Assembly (NCBI GenBank): GCA_965178125.1
Contig: OZ237761.1
Location: 434,001-498,000 of the forward strand
Length of the DNA: 64,000 bases
Reading direction: 5' to 3'
Origin: Bilabrum cf. latius
Lineage: Eukaryota; Bigyra: Bicosoecida; Bigyra; Bicosoecida
Part shown: in pieces, positions 23,914 through 35,348 of the stretch
Layout of the letters: every line of letters begins with the position of its first letter
Numbering within the stretch: position 1 is the stretch's first letter
Translations under genes and position numbers: made by a program
Notes under the pieces: model-generated
Databases searched by the model: none
Told to the model about the DNA's origin: nothing
What the model saw: the letters and a program-made list of their open reading frames with translations, nothing else

Positions 23914-25449
23914 ATGGTATCAGCCGGACAAGTTGTGGTATTGGGCGGAATTTTCGTGTTTTTGGCGATCGCTGGGGTCGTTTCGTGCGGGGATCCAAGC
24001 CAGAACAACTTGCTGGGGCGGGCTGCCCGACTTCTTCGTTACTAGATTCCGTCAGCGCTGGATGCTTGCTTCTAGAGAATCGGCCTGGGATTCATTCCAT
24101 CGGGTGCGAGGGCTGTGTTTGTTTGCTGCTTCCTCAGGAGGAACCCAATCGTGGCAATAGGGTACATGATCTTGGTATGGGGGGGCTTTATACTGTTTGT
24201 AATTGTAGGATACCCGAAGTTTCCAAACCCCTACGTGCCAGAGTGGCACAAACCCATCGGATACTTCGTGATGGGTCTCTGCATCGTGTCGTTCCTGCTC
24301 GCGGCCCTGTCGGACCCGGGAATCGTCACAAAGGAGAACGTAGACACCTACTTGGAAGTGTATGGCAATGATGGAGTAGTTTACAAGGGCGGGCGGCTGT
24401 GCGAGACGTGTAGTATCGAGAAACCGGCCCGGTCCAAGCACGACAAGAGCCTGGGCAAGTGCGTTGCCAAGTTCGACCACTACTGCATTTGGTTGCACAA
24501 TGCCGTGGGGGAGCGCAACTATAGGTGGTTCCTCATGTTTCTCACGTCCCATTGCTGGATGTTGCTCTACTGCGCGTGGGCGGTCTCGATGCATTTTAGG
24601 CACGAGATTGAGACCAAGCAGCTGCTCACTCAGACTTTCAGGCACCGGGCGTCCGGCCGGGTGATCAAGGGCAGCTGGTCGGTTGTATTCCGCTACTTCA
24701 TGTACACGGAGCAGGAGCTCATGATGATCCTGGTGCTCTGCGGCGTCATGGGCGTGGTGGTGACCCTCTTTTTGCTCTACCACGTCTACCTCGCCTCGCA
24801 CAACCTTACCACCAACGAGACCATCAAGATCGGGTACCTGCGCTGGCTGCGGGAGGACGCCAAGCAGAGGAAGGAGAAGTCGCTGGAGCTCAGGGGAGAG
24901 GTGGGCGCGCAGCTGGTGGAGGCGGAGGCGAAGCTGCGGGAGCTGGAGAGGGAGGTGGCCAGGGAACAAGAGCAGCAAGGGGAAGGGGGCGGCGACCCGA
25001 GCCAGGGGCAGGGGCAGGGGCAGGAGGAACAAGGGTAGAGCGAGCGTCTCCGCGCCATGCGTGACGTGGTGGACAGGCTCAAGGGCATGCTCAGTGCACA
25101 GACGGACCCTCTCCCCCCTCGGCCTCACGTGCTCTGGTCAGGCTCGATGTGGGCGAACTGGAGGGACGCTCTGCTCCCGAGGGTGTGGTACGCCAAGCGA
25201 GACAAGAACATCCGGTATCGGGGTCCCTTGCGCTCCAGGTCCCAGGCGGACAGGGGGGTGTTCCAAGCCACCGGCAGAGAATCGGAAGGGACCAGCGCTG
25301 GGGCCGGGGCGGGCGATGGATCTGGAGGGGGCGCGGTGGGGGCAACGGGCAAGGAGAAGCAGCCGAAGGGAGCCAACACCAAGGATGGCAAGCTGACCAG
25401 GCGCAGGAGAAAGCAGCAGGGGTAGGGCAAGAGCAAGAGGAAGGGGTGA
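23914..25449 (+). CDS. DHHC-type protein S-acyltransferase with variant DHYC motif
   Basis: Integral-membrane palmitoyltransferase of 511 residues. N-terminal helix at residues 5-25, two helices near 80-130 (IVAIGYMILVWGGFILFV and GYFVMGLCIVSFLLAA), then the cysteine-rich domain, then two helices near 205-220 and 265-290. The catalytic motif is Asp188-His-Tyr-Cys191 in FDHYCIWLHNAVGERNYRWF. DHYC instead of DHHC is known in the yeast Akr1/Pfa5 type. Upstream, the usual RS.HC..C..CV is degenerate (RSKHDKSLGKCV), so some zinc ligands appear lost. UAG codons at 24043, 24073, 25036 and 25423 are read as Gln; without the first two the gene would lose its ATG and first helix. The cytosolic tail is Gln/Gly/Lys-rich and ends in TGA. 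Confidence 0.85.
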
Positions 25450-25885
25450 CCGTGCTCCGCAGCCGGTCTGCTTCTTCGTGGAGCACGCACTGAGGGGTAG
25501 AGTGGACGCACTCCCTGCACACACAGTCGCGGCGGCCATGATTTATCTCTATTACACAGTGACGAATCATGTCTACGTTCAAGCACGGTCCCTAACACAG
25601 TGCTGTCACCGGCTGGTCTGGACTGGCCTATGCATCACGAACGGCGCCGACGCAGCAGCCATGATGCGACCAAGTCTCACCAGTGATAGTGTGGCGACCA
25701 TGACTTAGATGCATACGTCCGCCGCCCAGTTGATTTATAGGCAGACTTATTTCTACTTGATACTGTTTTTGGAGAGGCTATCCATCGGTCCAGGTGCGCC
25801 GGCAGCGGCGCCGCGCAACGCCTGCCCGGCTCCGCATATCCGGTAACTCACCTCGACCCACTTGTGATTGGTCTCTCAGCGGTCG
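25450..25885. other. 436-bp gap, promoter region of the C2-domain gene
   Basis: No supported gene. It contains the motif GGCGCCGCGCAAC near 25806, which recurs near 39535 in another intergenic gap. An in-frame TGA at 25865 precedes the next gene's ATG. Confidence 0.4.
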
Positions 25886-28800
25886 ATGTCGGCTGCAGCA
25901 GGCCACGATAAGTTCCCAGGAGCATCGCCCATAGCATTGTAGGGTCAACGTGGTGGCGGTGGTGGGAATTATGCCGATGCAGGAGGCTATGAAAGCAAAT
26001 CGCAGGGCATCGATGGATTTGGGCCGGAAACCACATCACGGCACGGCCAAGTGTCAAGCTTGGGATCGCGGGGAGGCTCTAGGATGCCTTCACAGGCACC
26101 AGATCGCCGCGGCTCTGTGGAAACCAGGCACAGGTTTGGAGTTGGATTTGCTGGGCACACGCTAATGAACCCGCATCCTGAGGCTGCAGCGATGCGAAGT
26201 GTTCGCTCGCCTGGGGGTCCTCGCCGCGGCAAATAGTCCCGTCCTCCTTGGCAACAAGACTTTAGAGATCCATCTCGCCTCAACGAACGCCAGTTTGGGT
26301 ACTTCAAGGAGCTTTTCGACAAGCCGAGCAGGTCGACCGATCGCAGGGTGTTTTCATCACCCAAAGCCGAGGTCGCAGGGACCAGAGGAAGGGCTCCAGG
26401 TGGAGCTGACCCTTACGATACAACTGCTCCAGGTGCTATGCCTGCCCTGGGCGCTACTGGACCGGAACGAATGTCTGTCGTGCCGCCGGTCGGTGCCCGA
26501 GCTCGTTCTCCTCGCGCGATCTAGAGGTACCTCGACGAAGTGGAGCGAGCCAAAGAGCTCGAAAAAGGTTGGAACGGCCGCGCTCACGTGACAGTTTCCA
26601 AGGACAACGGCCGGATCAGCCCTGTGTTTCGCGAGACTTTCGACCAGCCGCGAGATTTTGACGACGCCACGCCAGGCATCCGCCCCCGCCGCGTGGACGG
26701 GTACGTCCGCTCGCCCACGGGCGAGTACACGCCTACTGCGTTCGCGGAGCGCACGGCATCGCGCGGGGCCGAAGGAAACGCGGCGGGCTTCCCACCCGCG
26801 GGGGGCAGACAGTCTCCGCCAGCACTTGCGGGTGCGGGTGCTCGACACGACGGCCGCGGGAGGGGTGCAGCAGCCCGCCGGGGCGGACCGCGCGGCGCCC
26901 GCGGAGCGGTTCCGTAGCACTCTCCCATCCGCGGAGCGCCGAGTGGCAGCCGCAGCCGCAGCCGCAGGAGCAGGGGCAGAGGCGTACCCAGGGGGGGCAA
27001 GAGTAGGGGGCGGGCTCGTGGCGGCTCCCCTGCCGCCAGGGCGGCGCAGCGCCGGCTTTTACGATCGGAGCAGCGTCGCAGGGAACAACAGAGGGAGACT
27101 GCGGAGCAGCAGCGGCAGTGGCTCGAGCGATGGGATTCCCCCGCCTACCGCGCTCGCGAGGCAGAGTACCTCCGTCGCAGGGAACAAGGCTGGGACCCTC
27201 GACACTACGTCGTGGCAGCCAGGGGCAACGAGGAGGTGCACCACTCGCAGAAGGCTCTCTTCCGCCGCCCGTTTGAGGTGCAGCCCGATGGAACGGCCAG
27301 GAGGATGCCGACGCCTCCCGAAATCTCGCCGCTGGTGATGGTGCCTGACGCAGGCTTCGCTCCCAGACCCCCCTCGCGCCCAAGGTCGACCCGGTCTGCC
27401 AGGCATGGGCGCAGGGCCCAACAGGTCGGTGATGCTGGGGCTGGGGACGATGCTGAGCCTATTCCAAAGGTAGATGAGCAGGAGGAGGCTGCTGCCAAGA
27501 AGGCCGCCGAGGAGGAGGCCGCTGCCAAGAAGGCTGCCGAGGAGGAGGCCGCACACAAGAAGGCTGCTGAGGAGGAGGCTGCTGCCAAGAAGGCCGCCGA
27601 GGAGGAGGCTGCTGCGAAGAAGGCTGCCGAGGAGGAGGCTGCTGCCAAGAAGGCCGCCGAGGAGGAGGCTGCTGCGAAGAAGGCCGCTGAGGAGGAGGCC
27701 GCACACAAGAAGGCTGCTGAGGAGGAGGCTGCTGCCAAGAAGGCCGCCGAGGAGGAGGCTGCTGCCAAGAAGGCTGCCGAGGAGGAGGCTGCTGCCAAGA
27801 AGGCCGCCGAGGAGGAGGCTGCTGCCAAGAAGGCCGCCGAGGAGGAGGCTGCTGCCAAGAAGGCTGCTGAGGAGGAGGCCGCACGCAAGAAGGCTGCCGA
27901 GGAGGAGGCTGCTGCCAAGAAGGCTGCCGAGGAGGAGGCTGCTGCCAAGAAGGCTGCCGAGGAGGAGGCTGCTGCCAAGAAGGCCGCTGAGGAGGAGGCT
28001 GCTGCGAAGAAGGCTGCTGAGGAGGAGGCTGCTGCCAAGAAGGCTGCTGAGGAGGAGGCCGCCCGTTGGCCAAGCAAAGGCCCCATTGTGCGCCTGGAGT
28101 CGCTTGGATTGCCAGGACAGTACTTGCGCTCTACACCTCAGGGCACAATGGATTGCAAGGGTGATTCCGCTGAGAGAGGGGGTCTATGGCGCGTGCACTA
28201 CCTAGGAAAGGGCGTGGTGGGTCTGCAATCGCTGGATCTCGGCGAAAGGGTCAACGAAGGTGGCAGCGAGAAACCGGCTGGTGCAGCTGGTGCTGCTGCC
28301 GGTGCCCCTGGCAACTTCTTCATTGGCTCAGAAGAAGACCGTGATATTCTTCCACCTGCGACCACGACTCGCGACAACGTGGGTGCGCACTGGCAAGTAT
28401 ACTGGTGCGATGGGGACATGGGCGGGCCTCAGAGGGCCACAGACGGTAACGCGCTGGACATGGGCGGCGTGTACATGTTCATGAGCGAGGAGGGCGACAA
28501 GAATCTGTGCGCTGGAAGGGACGGTGGTGTTGGTGCCAATGGAGGGATTGGGAAATTCTCGCGCTTCGTGTCTCACGTGCAGAAGGAGAAGGACGCGATG
28601 GAAGCCGAGCCGATGAAGCTGGAGGAGTAGAAAAAAGAGCCCCCGAGGCCCAAGCGCGGCAAGCTGCACATCCGCCTGCACCACGCCAAGGGCCTGCCTG
28701 ACTCGGACACCATCGGCTCCTCGGACCCGTACGTCAAGTTCAACGTGGACGAGGACGGCTGCCCGTGGGTGACCTCCGAGAAGCGGGACAACACGCAGGA

Positions 28801-31393
28801 CCCCGAGTGGGACCAGGGCCAGCCCGCGCCGGAGTACGTGCTGCCCGTGAAGGACGTGACGAGTGCGCGGATGCGCGCCCAGGTGTACGACCACGACGGC
28901 TACACCGGGGACGACCAGCTGTGCGGGGCGGATCGCGAGCTGGGGTTCCTGTACGGCGAGGCGGCGGGTGAGTATGTGCCTGTGCAGCTGGATCTGTCCC
29001 ACGGGGGCAAGGCGAGCGGGACGCTGACTGTGGCGCTCCGGTTCGAGGCGGAGGGCGAGAGCGATGGAGCGGAGGAGGGGGCGGCGTCAGGTGCCGGTGC
29101 GGATGACAGCAAGGCAACTGCCGCTGCTGCCGCCGATGAGGCGGAGGCCGAGCCAAAGGAGAAGCAGCAGACCAAGGAGCCGCAAGAGCCCCCGAGGCCC
29201 AGGCGCGGCAAGCTGCACATCCGCCTGCACCACGCCAAGGGCCTGCCCGACTCGGACACCATCGGCTCCTCGGACCCGTACGTCAAGTTCAACGTGGACG
29301 AGGACGGCTGCCCGTGGGTGACCTCCGAGAAGCGGGACAACACGCAGGACCCCGAGTGGGACCAGGGCCAGCCCGCGCCGGAGTACGTGCTGCCCGTGAA
29401 GGACGTGACGAGTGCGCGGATGCGCGCCCAGGTGTACGACCACGACGGCTACACCGGGGACGACCAGCTGTGCGGGGCGGATCGCGAGCTGGGGTTCCTG
29501 TACGGCGAGGCGGCGGGTGAGTATGTGCCTGTGCAGCTGGATCTGTCCCACGGGGGCAAGGCGAGCGGGACGCTGACTGTGGCGCTCCGGTTCGAGGCGG
29601 AGGGCGAGAGCGATGGAGCGGAGGAGGGGGCGGCGTCAGGTGCCGGTGCGGATGACAGCAAGGCAACTGCCGCTGCTGCCGCCGATGAGGCGGAGGCCGA
29701 GCCAAAGGAGAAGCAGCAGACCAAGGAGCCGCAAGAGCCCCCGAGGCCCAGGCGCGGCAAGCTGCACATCCGCTTGCACCACGCCAAGGGCCTGCCCGAC
29801 TCGGACACCATCGGCTCCTCGGACCCGTACGTCAAGTTCAACGTGGACGAGGACGGCTGCCCGTGGGTGACCTCCGAGAAGCGGGACAACACGCAGGACC
29901 CCGAGTGGGACCAGGGCCAGCCCGCGCCGGAGTACGTGCTGCCCGTGAAGGACGTGACGAGTGCGCGGATGCGCGCCCAGGTGTACGACCACGACGGCTA
30001 CACCGGGGACGACCAGCTGTGCGGGGCGGATCGCGAGCTGGGGTTCCTGTACGGCGAGGCGGCGGGTGAGTATGTGCCTGTGCAGCTGGATCTGTCCCAC
30101 GGGGGCAAGGCGAGCGGGACGCTGACTGTGGCGCTCCGGTTCGAGGCGGAGGGCGAGAGCGATGGAGCGGAGGGGGGGGCGGCGTCAGGTGCCGGTGCGG
30201 ATGACAGCAAGGCAACTGCCGCTGCTGCCGCCGATGAGGCGGAGGCCGAGCCAAAGGAGAAGCAGCAGACCAAGGAGCCGCAAGAGCCCCCGAGGCCCAG
30301 GCGCGGCAAGCTGCACATCCGCTTGCACCACGCCAAGGGCCTGCCCGACTCGGACACCATCGGCTCCTCGGACCCGTACGTCAAGTTCAACGTGGACGAG
30401 GACGGCTGCCCGTGGGTGACCTCCGAGAAGCGGGACAACACGCAGGACCCCGAGTGGGACCAGGGCCAGCCCGCGCCGGAGTACGTGCTGCCCGTGAAGG
30501 ACGTGACGAGTGCGCGGATGCGCGCCCAGGTGTACGACCACGACGGCTACACCGGGGACGACCAGCTGTGCGGGGCGGATCGCGAGCTGGGGTTCCTGTA
30601 CGGCGAGGCGGCGGGTGAGTATGTGCCTGTGCAGCTGGATCTGTCCCACGGGGGCAAGGCGAGCGGGACGCTGACTGTGGCGCTTCGGTTCGAGGCGGAG
30701 GGCGAGAGCGATGGAGCGGAGGGGGGAGCGGCGCCAGGTGCCGGTGCTGGGAGCCCGGCCCCAGCACCAGCACCAGCACCAGCACCAGCACCAGCACCAG
30801 CACCAGCACCAGCACCAGCACCAGCACCAGCACCAGCACCAGCACCAGCACCAGCACCAGCACCAGCACCAGCACCAGCACCAGCACCAGCACCAGCACC
30901 AGCACCAGCACCAGCACCAGCACCAGCACCAGCACCAGCACCAGCGCCAGCTGCTGCGCCTGCACCTGCACCGGCACCTGCACCTGCATCTACGAGTGGC
31001 AAGCTGCACGTCCGCTTGCACAACGCCAAGGGCCTGCCCAGGGGAGACATGTTCGGCTCCGGGGACCCGTACGTGAAGTTCAAGCTCGATGAGGAAGGCA
31101 GCACTGAGATCCAGTCGGAGAGGCGGGACGGCACCACGGACCCCGAGTGGGACCAGGGCCAGCCTGCGCCGGAGTACGTGCTGCCCGTGAAGGACGTGAC
31201 GAGTGCGAAGCTGCTAGCGACCGTGTTCGATTACGACGGCATGTCTGGGGACGACGAGCTTTGTAAGGGCGAGCAGTTGCTGGCTCTCTACAGGAAGGGC
31301 GGGAGCGACTTCAATGTCGCTGCCATGCAGCTCTCGAATAGCTCGGGGAAGGCGGGCATGCTTACTATTGGTATTAGATTTGAGCCCAGCTGA
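25886..31393 (+). CDS. large multi-C2-domain protein with Ala/Glu/Lys repeat and Pro-Ala linker
   Basis: 1,835 residues in one frame, crossing UAG at 25940, 26234, 26522, 26915 and 28628, ending in TGA. Order: a disordered Gly/Arg/Pro-rich N-terminus (1-430); a charged segment near 350-500; about 19 copies of a 10-residue Glu/Ala/Lys repeat (about 532-727), which should form a long single alpha-helix or coiled coil; a beta-rich globular domain near 730-910; then five C2 domains. Four C2 units are almost identical at the DNA level (549-bp period). The fifth, after a Pro-Ala linker of about 60 residues, is diverged. C2 calcium-site acidic residues are visible (SSDPYVKF and YDHDGYTGDD). The UAG at 28628 lies between the globular domain and the first C2, so a standard-code reading would split them into two genes. 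Likely a calcium-dependent membrane-binding protein. No catalytic domain is visible. Confidence 0.82.
27481..28062 (+). repeat. 30-bp coding tandem repeat (Glu-Glu-Ala-Ala-Ala-Lys-Lys-Ala-Ala-Glu), about 19 copies
   Basis: Units of 30 bp differ mostly at synonymous positions (GCC/GCT/GCG), with two His and one Arg variants at one Ala codon. Encodes a charged alpha-helix in the C2-domain protein. Confidence 0.9.
28637..30754 (+). repeat. 549-bp tandem repeat: four near-identical C2-domain units
   Basis: Unit starts at 28637, 29186, 29735 and 30284. Copies 2-4 differ from each other by only a few bases; unit 1 differs mainly at its upstream edge. This points to recent unequal duplication or ongoing gene conversion. 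Each unit encodes one C2 domain plus an acidic/Ala linker. Confidence 0.92.
30761..30942 (+). repeat. hexanucleotide repeat CCAGCA, about 30 copies (Pro-Ala linker)
   Basis: A nearly pure 6-bp microsatellite in frame, giving an extended (Pro-Ala)n hinge before the last C2 domain. Being a multiple of 3, length changes keep the frame, so it may vary in length between strains. Confidence 0.92.
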
Positions 31394-31515
31394 GCCGAAG
31401 TGCTTCGGTGTGGACGCTTGGGTTCAACAAGTTACGTGCATTTTTTGAGAGGTCACGATGAATGGCAGCTCACGCCACTATCGTTCTGACAATGTCATAG
31501 AAACCAGCAGAAGAT

Positions 31516-33270
31516 ATGAGCACACAAGAAGCAGAAAAGGCCATCAGTGAAGCTGTAGAACCTGATGACCGCATTGAAGTGGACAACGAGCTGGGACTTC
31601 CAGTTGCACCAGCAGCTTCTGCAAGCAACGCTGACAATGTCCAAGTGCAGTGGTGTGATTGGACCGGAATTCACAACTTGCCTTACTCTGAAGGTGCCCT
31701 AATTTTGGACATCTCACCTGCGGGTGACCGCGCGCTTGACTTTGTTCTTGGCTCCTGCCCAGCATGGGGCAGAACGGGGATTCCAGAGGGGCTTGAGTCC
31801 AAGATGCGCTGCATCGAAAGCTCCATCGCGAATCATATGGACGAATTCATGCCAGAGGTGCGAAGCCGCATTGCGATAGTGTCAACAGCCGCTCAGGAGG
31901 CCGAAGGCTTGCTCAGTGCAATTGCACAAGAGGTGTCGAAGCGGCTGGCAAAGCCAGATAGCGAACTCCGCAAGCAGTTGAGGTGGTGCAAGGCTATTTT
32001 TATTCTACGAGGTGGGGTGAAGCGAATGGCTGAAGTCGCGCCACACCTGTGCGGCGGACGTACCGCAGCTGCGGTTCTGGGAAGAAGGTACGTGGGCCAG
32101 GCCAAGCGCGCAATGGAGATGCAGTATCCCGGAGTGGACGAAAAACGTAAGGATGGTGCTATTGAATTTGCCATGGGGTGTGCCAAGGCAGAAGTTGAAA
32201 AGTCCGCAGCCAGTGCTTCCCACGGCGGGACGCTCTCGTACCCCGGTGCCATTGAGCCTTGGCTTTTTCTTGGGAGCTTATGGCACGCAAAACAGACTAC
32301 TGCGCTCCTGCACCTGGGAATCACCCATGTGGTGAATGTCGCCTCGCAAGTGCCGTGCTATCACTGCGACAACGGACAGATGCTCGACGGTGGCATGAGC
32401 GAATTCTTGCAGGAGACGCACGGACTGAAGCCAAGTCTGCCCGAGGCAGCACCCGTGCCAGACGGATCTGACGTGGACACAGGCGACAAGAAAGCATCGG
32501 CTTCGTCTGAGCCCGAGCCATCGAGCAGAGCCGCGAGTGCCAAGTCAGGCAAAGGGGGCGAGGGGGCAGGATCTGGAGCACCTGCTCGGGCGAGGGCGAG
32601 CAGCAGAGATCCCCGCTGGCTGGGAATCCAGTACTTCCACGTAAAAGTCGAAGACGAGCCATCGCAGCAAATGCTAGGATGCTGGGAGGCCGCGAGTTCA
32701 TTCATAGCCAAGGCCTCGCTGCAGCCAGATGCACGGGTGCTCGTGCATTGCGCCGCGGGAGTGAGCCGAAGCACCAGCACGATCGTCCACTATTTGATGA
32801 AAAGAGAGATGGGGTTGCTGCCCGCAGCACGAGCAGGCAAGGCTACCGCCAGCAGACCAGGACCGGAATCAGCACCAGTGCCAGGATCGGGACCGTCCAC
32901 GATGCCTTCAAGTTCCCCGTCGAGGTCCACGCCAACGAGCGTGCCAGCTAGCGGTGCTGCTACCGGTGGCGCTTCCTCCCTTACCTCTGACAGCGCTGCC
33001 GCACCTGCGGACACAGAGGGGGCAAGATCACCGCGAGAAGCAGGGAAAGGTAATCCTGCCACAACTGTGGGAGCCATGCCAAAGAGACCGGAGGCGTGGG
33101 TGGAGCTGATCCGCAGGGCTAGGAAGCAGGCTAGGCCGAACATCGGCTTCATGCTCCAGCTGAGGGCACACCACCGCGGCATGAACCAGCTGCGGATCGC
33201 AAGGATCAAGCGGAGACAAAGGAAGGAATTTGGGGTGGAGCCTGCGGGCGAGTCCAAGAAGGGTCACTGA
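31516..33270 (+). CDS. dual-specificity protein phosphatase, MAP-kinase-phosphatase-like
   Basis: 584 residues, no UAG, TGA stop. The N-terminal region (about 50-200) looks like the rhodanese-like domain of MAP kinase phosphatases: GALILDISPAG near its start and AIFILRGGVKRMAEVAPHLC near its end, comparable to the family's FL.GG...F....P.LC. The catalytic domain begins at LFLGSLWHAKQ (about 250), has the acidic loop HVKVEDEPSQQ and the P-loop HCAAGVSRS with Cys412. A Ser/Ala/Glu insertion of about 70 residues interrupts the catalytic domain, and another of about 80 follows it before a helical tail. Substrate is unknown. The start ATG 31516 lies 122 bp after the C2 gene; AATAAA at 33385 may be the polyadenylation signal. 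Confidence 0.85.
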   Translation: MSTQEAEKAISEAVEPDDRIEVDNELGLPVAPAASASNADNVQVQWCDWTGIHNLPYSEGALILDISPAGDRALDFVLGSCPAWGRTGIPEGLESKMRCIESSIANHMDEFMPEVRSRIAIVSTAAQEAEGLLSAIAQEVSKRLAKPDSELRKQLRWCKAIFILRGGVKRMAEVAPHLCGGRTAAAVLGRRYVGQAKRAMEMQYPGVDEKRKDGAIEFAMGCAKAEVEKSAASASHGGTLSYPGAIEPWLFLGSLWHAKQTTALLHLGITHVVNVASQVPCYHCDNGQMLDGGMSEFLQETHGLKPSLPEAAPVPDGSDVDTGDKKASASSEPEPSSRAASAKSGKGGEGAGSGAPARARASSRDPRWLGIQYFHVKVEDEPSQQMLGCWEAASSFIAKASLQPDARVLVHCAAGVSRSTSTIVHYLMKREMGLLPAARAGKATASRPGPESAPVPGSGPSTMPSSSPSRSTPTSVPASGAATGGASSLTSDSAAAPADTEGARSPREAGKGNPATTVGAMPKRPEAWVELIRRARKQARPNIGFMLQLRAHHRGMNQLRIARIKRRQRKEFGVEPAGESKKGH

Positions 33271-33277
33271 TGCAGCG

Positions 33278-33321
33278 TGTACTGCCAGTGTACTGCCGGT
33301 GTACTGCCGGTGTGCTGTCGG
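33278..33321 (+). repeat. 11-bp minisatellite, four copies (TGTACTGCCGG)
   Basis: Units at 33278, 33289, 33300 and 33311, the last two slightly diverged. Located just after the phosphatase stop, probably in its 3' UTR. The rest of the 377-bp gap 33271-33647 holds AATAAA at 33385 and no supported gene. Confidence 0.8.
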
Positions 33322-33647
33322 TGCCTAGTGAAGGAGGCCGCTGGCAGCCACCACGCGCTGGAGCGAGCTGTTGATACTGATTGAAATAAAGCATTCATTT
33401 GATCCTTCGAAGCTAGCAAAGCAGTGTGCTGCGATCACTTCGGTTCCGCACTAGCTGAGGCAACGCCGAAAACTGCAAACCATCACACTTCACACCGGTC
33501 AACAAAAGCAACAGCCGCCGTCGTTCGGCTAGGCCTAGGCCAATAGATGCATCGTACGAAGCGGTGACTGCAGCTCCTGATTGCTCGGGAGCTGGCCCCG
33601 AACCACCTAGCAGCACCTGTACCGATTCAAACCGCAGCTCGACGTTG

Positions 33648-35133
33648 TCAGCACTGGATATAGCGGTCGCTCGGGAGGGTCACTTCGCCCGTCGCAACGT
33701 CCAGCTGGAACGTCTGCCAACCGTGACATGACGCCCCCGGTGCGTTGGGTGCACTCGGCGCAGGGAGGGCAAAGTTCTGCACGTGCCCGCCGCTGGAGAA
33801 GAGCTGTACCTTGGAGGCAGACGCCGACAGTGCACCGGAGTAGTAGCTGTACACCCACGCAACGAACGTCACGTTGCCGGTGGCACCGCTGGGGGCCGTG
33901 ATGGTGATCGTTTCAGGGCCGTACCCACTCGTTACATCGTGGTCGAGCGTGGCACTCAGTCCACCGGGCCCCGTGCAATGCCTGTTGTTGTAGATGACCG
34001 TGCAGCTGCCTCCAGGCATGACCAGGTGGGCATCCATGTCGCGTGGCTGAGCGGCCCACGCAAGAACAGCACGGTAGGTACCAGGCTGCAGGGTGGGGCT
34101 CAGGAATACGTCGGCGCTGGTGCCTGGCACGATGGGATCGGTGACGTTGAAGTCGTGGGAGCCGGGCTCGTAGCCAGCGGCTCCTGTCACGGTGAGGGTG
34201 TGCGGGCCCGGCGCGATGGACGAGTAAGAGTACACTCCATCCGAGTTCGTCTTGACTGCGTCCTCACCCTCGATCTGCACGGCAGCACCTGCAATCGGCC
34301 AGCCGGTGGTGGCATCGAGCACGTATCCCGATACGGGGTACGTGACCGGGGGCTTGGGTGGGGGGCACCCGAACTGGGCTGCGTCGAACGTGTCGGTCCC
34401 CTCGAAATCCTTCGGCACCACGTTCGAGAATTCGTAGGTAAAACCAAAGCCAAATGAATCTACCTTGGCTTTCAGTACCGTAGATAGCTGCTTTGGATCG
34501 TCAGCCAGCTTCACGTAATAGTCTGTCTGCGCGATGATGTAGTTTGCATTCCAATGCTCCACCGGCTGCCCAGACACGGTGGTGTTCTCTACGAATTTAG
34601 CTTCGGGTGGGACCTATGGCGGCCAAATTGCACCCTGGATATCGCTGCGCTTGCAATCCCATTGCCCCGGGCCAGATGCAGTGATAGCATAGGTGCTGTT
34701 GGTGTTGTAGTCGTTCAATGTGATGGCTTTCACGCCGAACACAGATTGATCCAACCTGCGAGGACGAATCATAATAATCAATGCATATCGCAAGAACATA
34801 GCTGATAACCCAGATTTGCACAAGAGGTGCCACATGCCCCGGTGTGAACCATGTCTGCCGTCTACCCCAACGCAATTGGACCTTACCTGTCGAATCCGAG
34901 AGGATACGAATACCTGCGTGCAAGTATCACGATAAATGAACATATATACGGCTAGGATGACCGGTCGTGGGCTATCAAACAGAACTAAATGTCTTCGATC
35001 CTCACGAGTAGTCGCCCTTGCCAACCAGGGGCGAGATCGTGGCTTGCGCCTCAAATGAATCCGCGGATTGCGGGCGTTGCTGGGCAAGCACGCATGCAGC
35101 TGATGTCACAATGATTGCGTAACACGACTGCAT
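33648..35133 (-). CDS. secreted protein with carboxypeptidase-regulatory-like and YfaP-like beta domains
   Basis: 411 residues in two exons: 35133-35006 and 34755-33648. The 250-nt intron starts GTGAGG and ends CTCGCAG; the split Ser codon is in phase. The N-terminus is a signal peptide (MQSCYAIIVTSAACVLAQQ). UAG 34614 encodes Gln in IWPPQVPPEAK. Residues about 200-285 match a carboxypeptidase-regulatory-like fold (GYVLDATTGWPIAGAAVQIE, then DGVYSYSSIAPG). The C-terminal part has YRAVLAWAAQPRDMDAHLV, reminiscent of YfaP-type proteins (DLD.HL). It could be a surface or carbohydrate-binding protein. No catalytic motif is visible. Ends in TGA. Confidence 0.72.
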
Positions 35134-35348
35134 GCTCCTTGAGCTGTAGATATATTCTTTCGAGCTGTGAAGTGCTCGATCTGGAATGGCCCGTGGCCAA
35201 GCTTCGACTTCCGGTTTCCAGATACACTCGGCAAATTGTTTCTCCGTGCTATACATGTCTTGCTGTGCAACGCAAGTCGGCAGCTCAGCGCCAAACAGCC
35301 CACAATGGCGGGGTGTCACCGGACGCCTCTGCCCGTGCCTGCATTCAT

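Noticed and set aside
27205-28086. Long antisense open frame of Ala/Ser repeats
   Set aside because: It is the reverse-strand shadow of the 30-bp coding repeat of the C2-domain gene.
30185-31021. Antisense frame with Trp-Cys repeats
   Set aside because: Shadow of the CCAGCA microsatellite and C2 repeats; no independent support.
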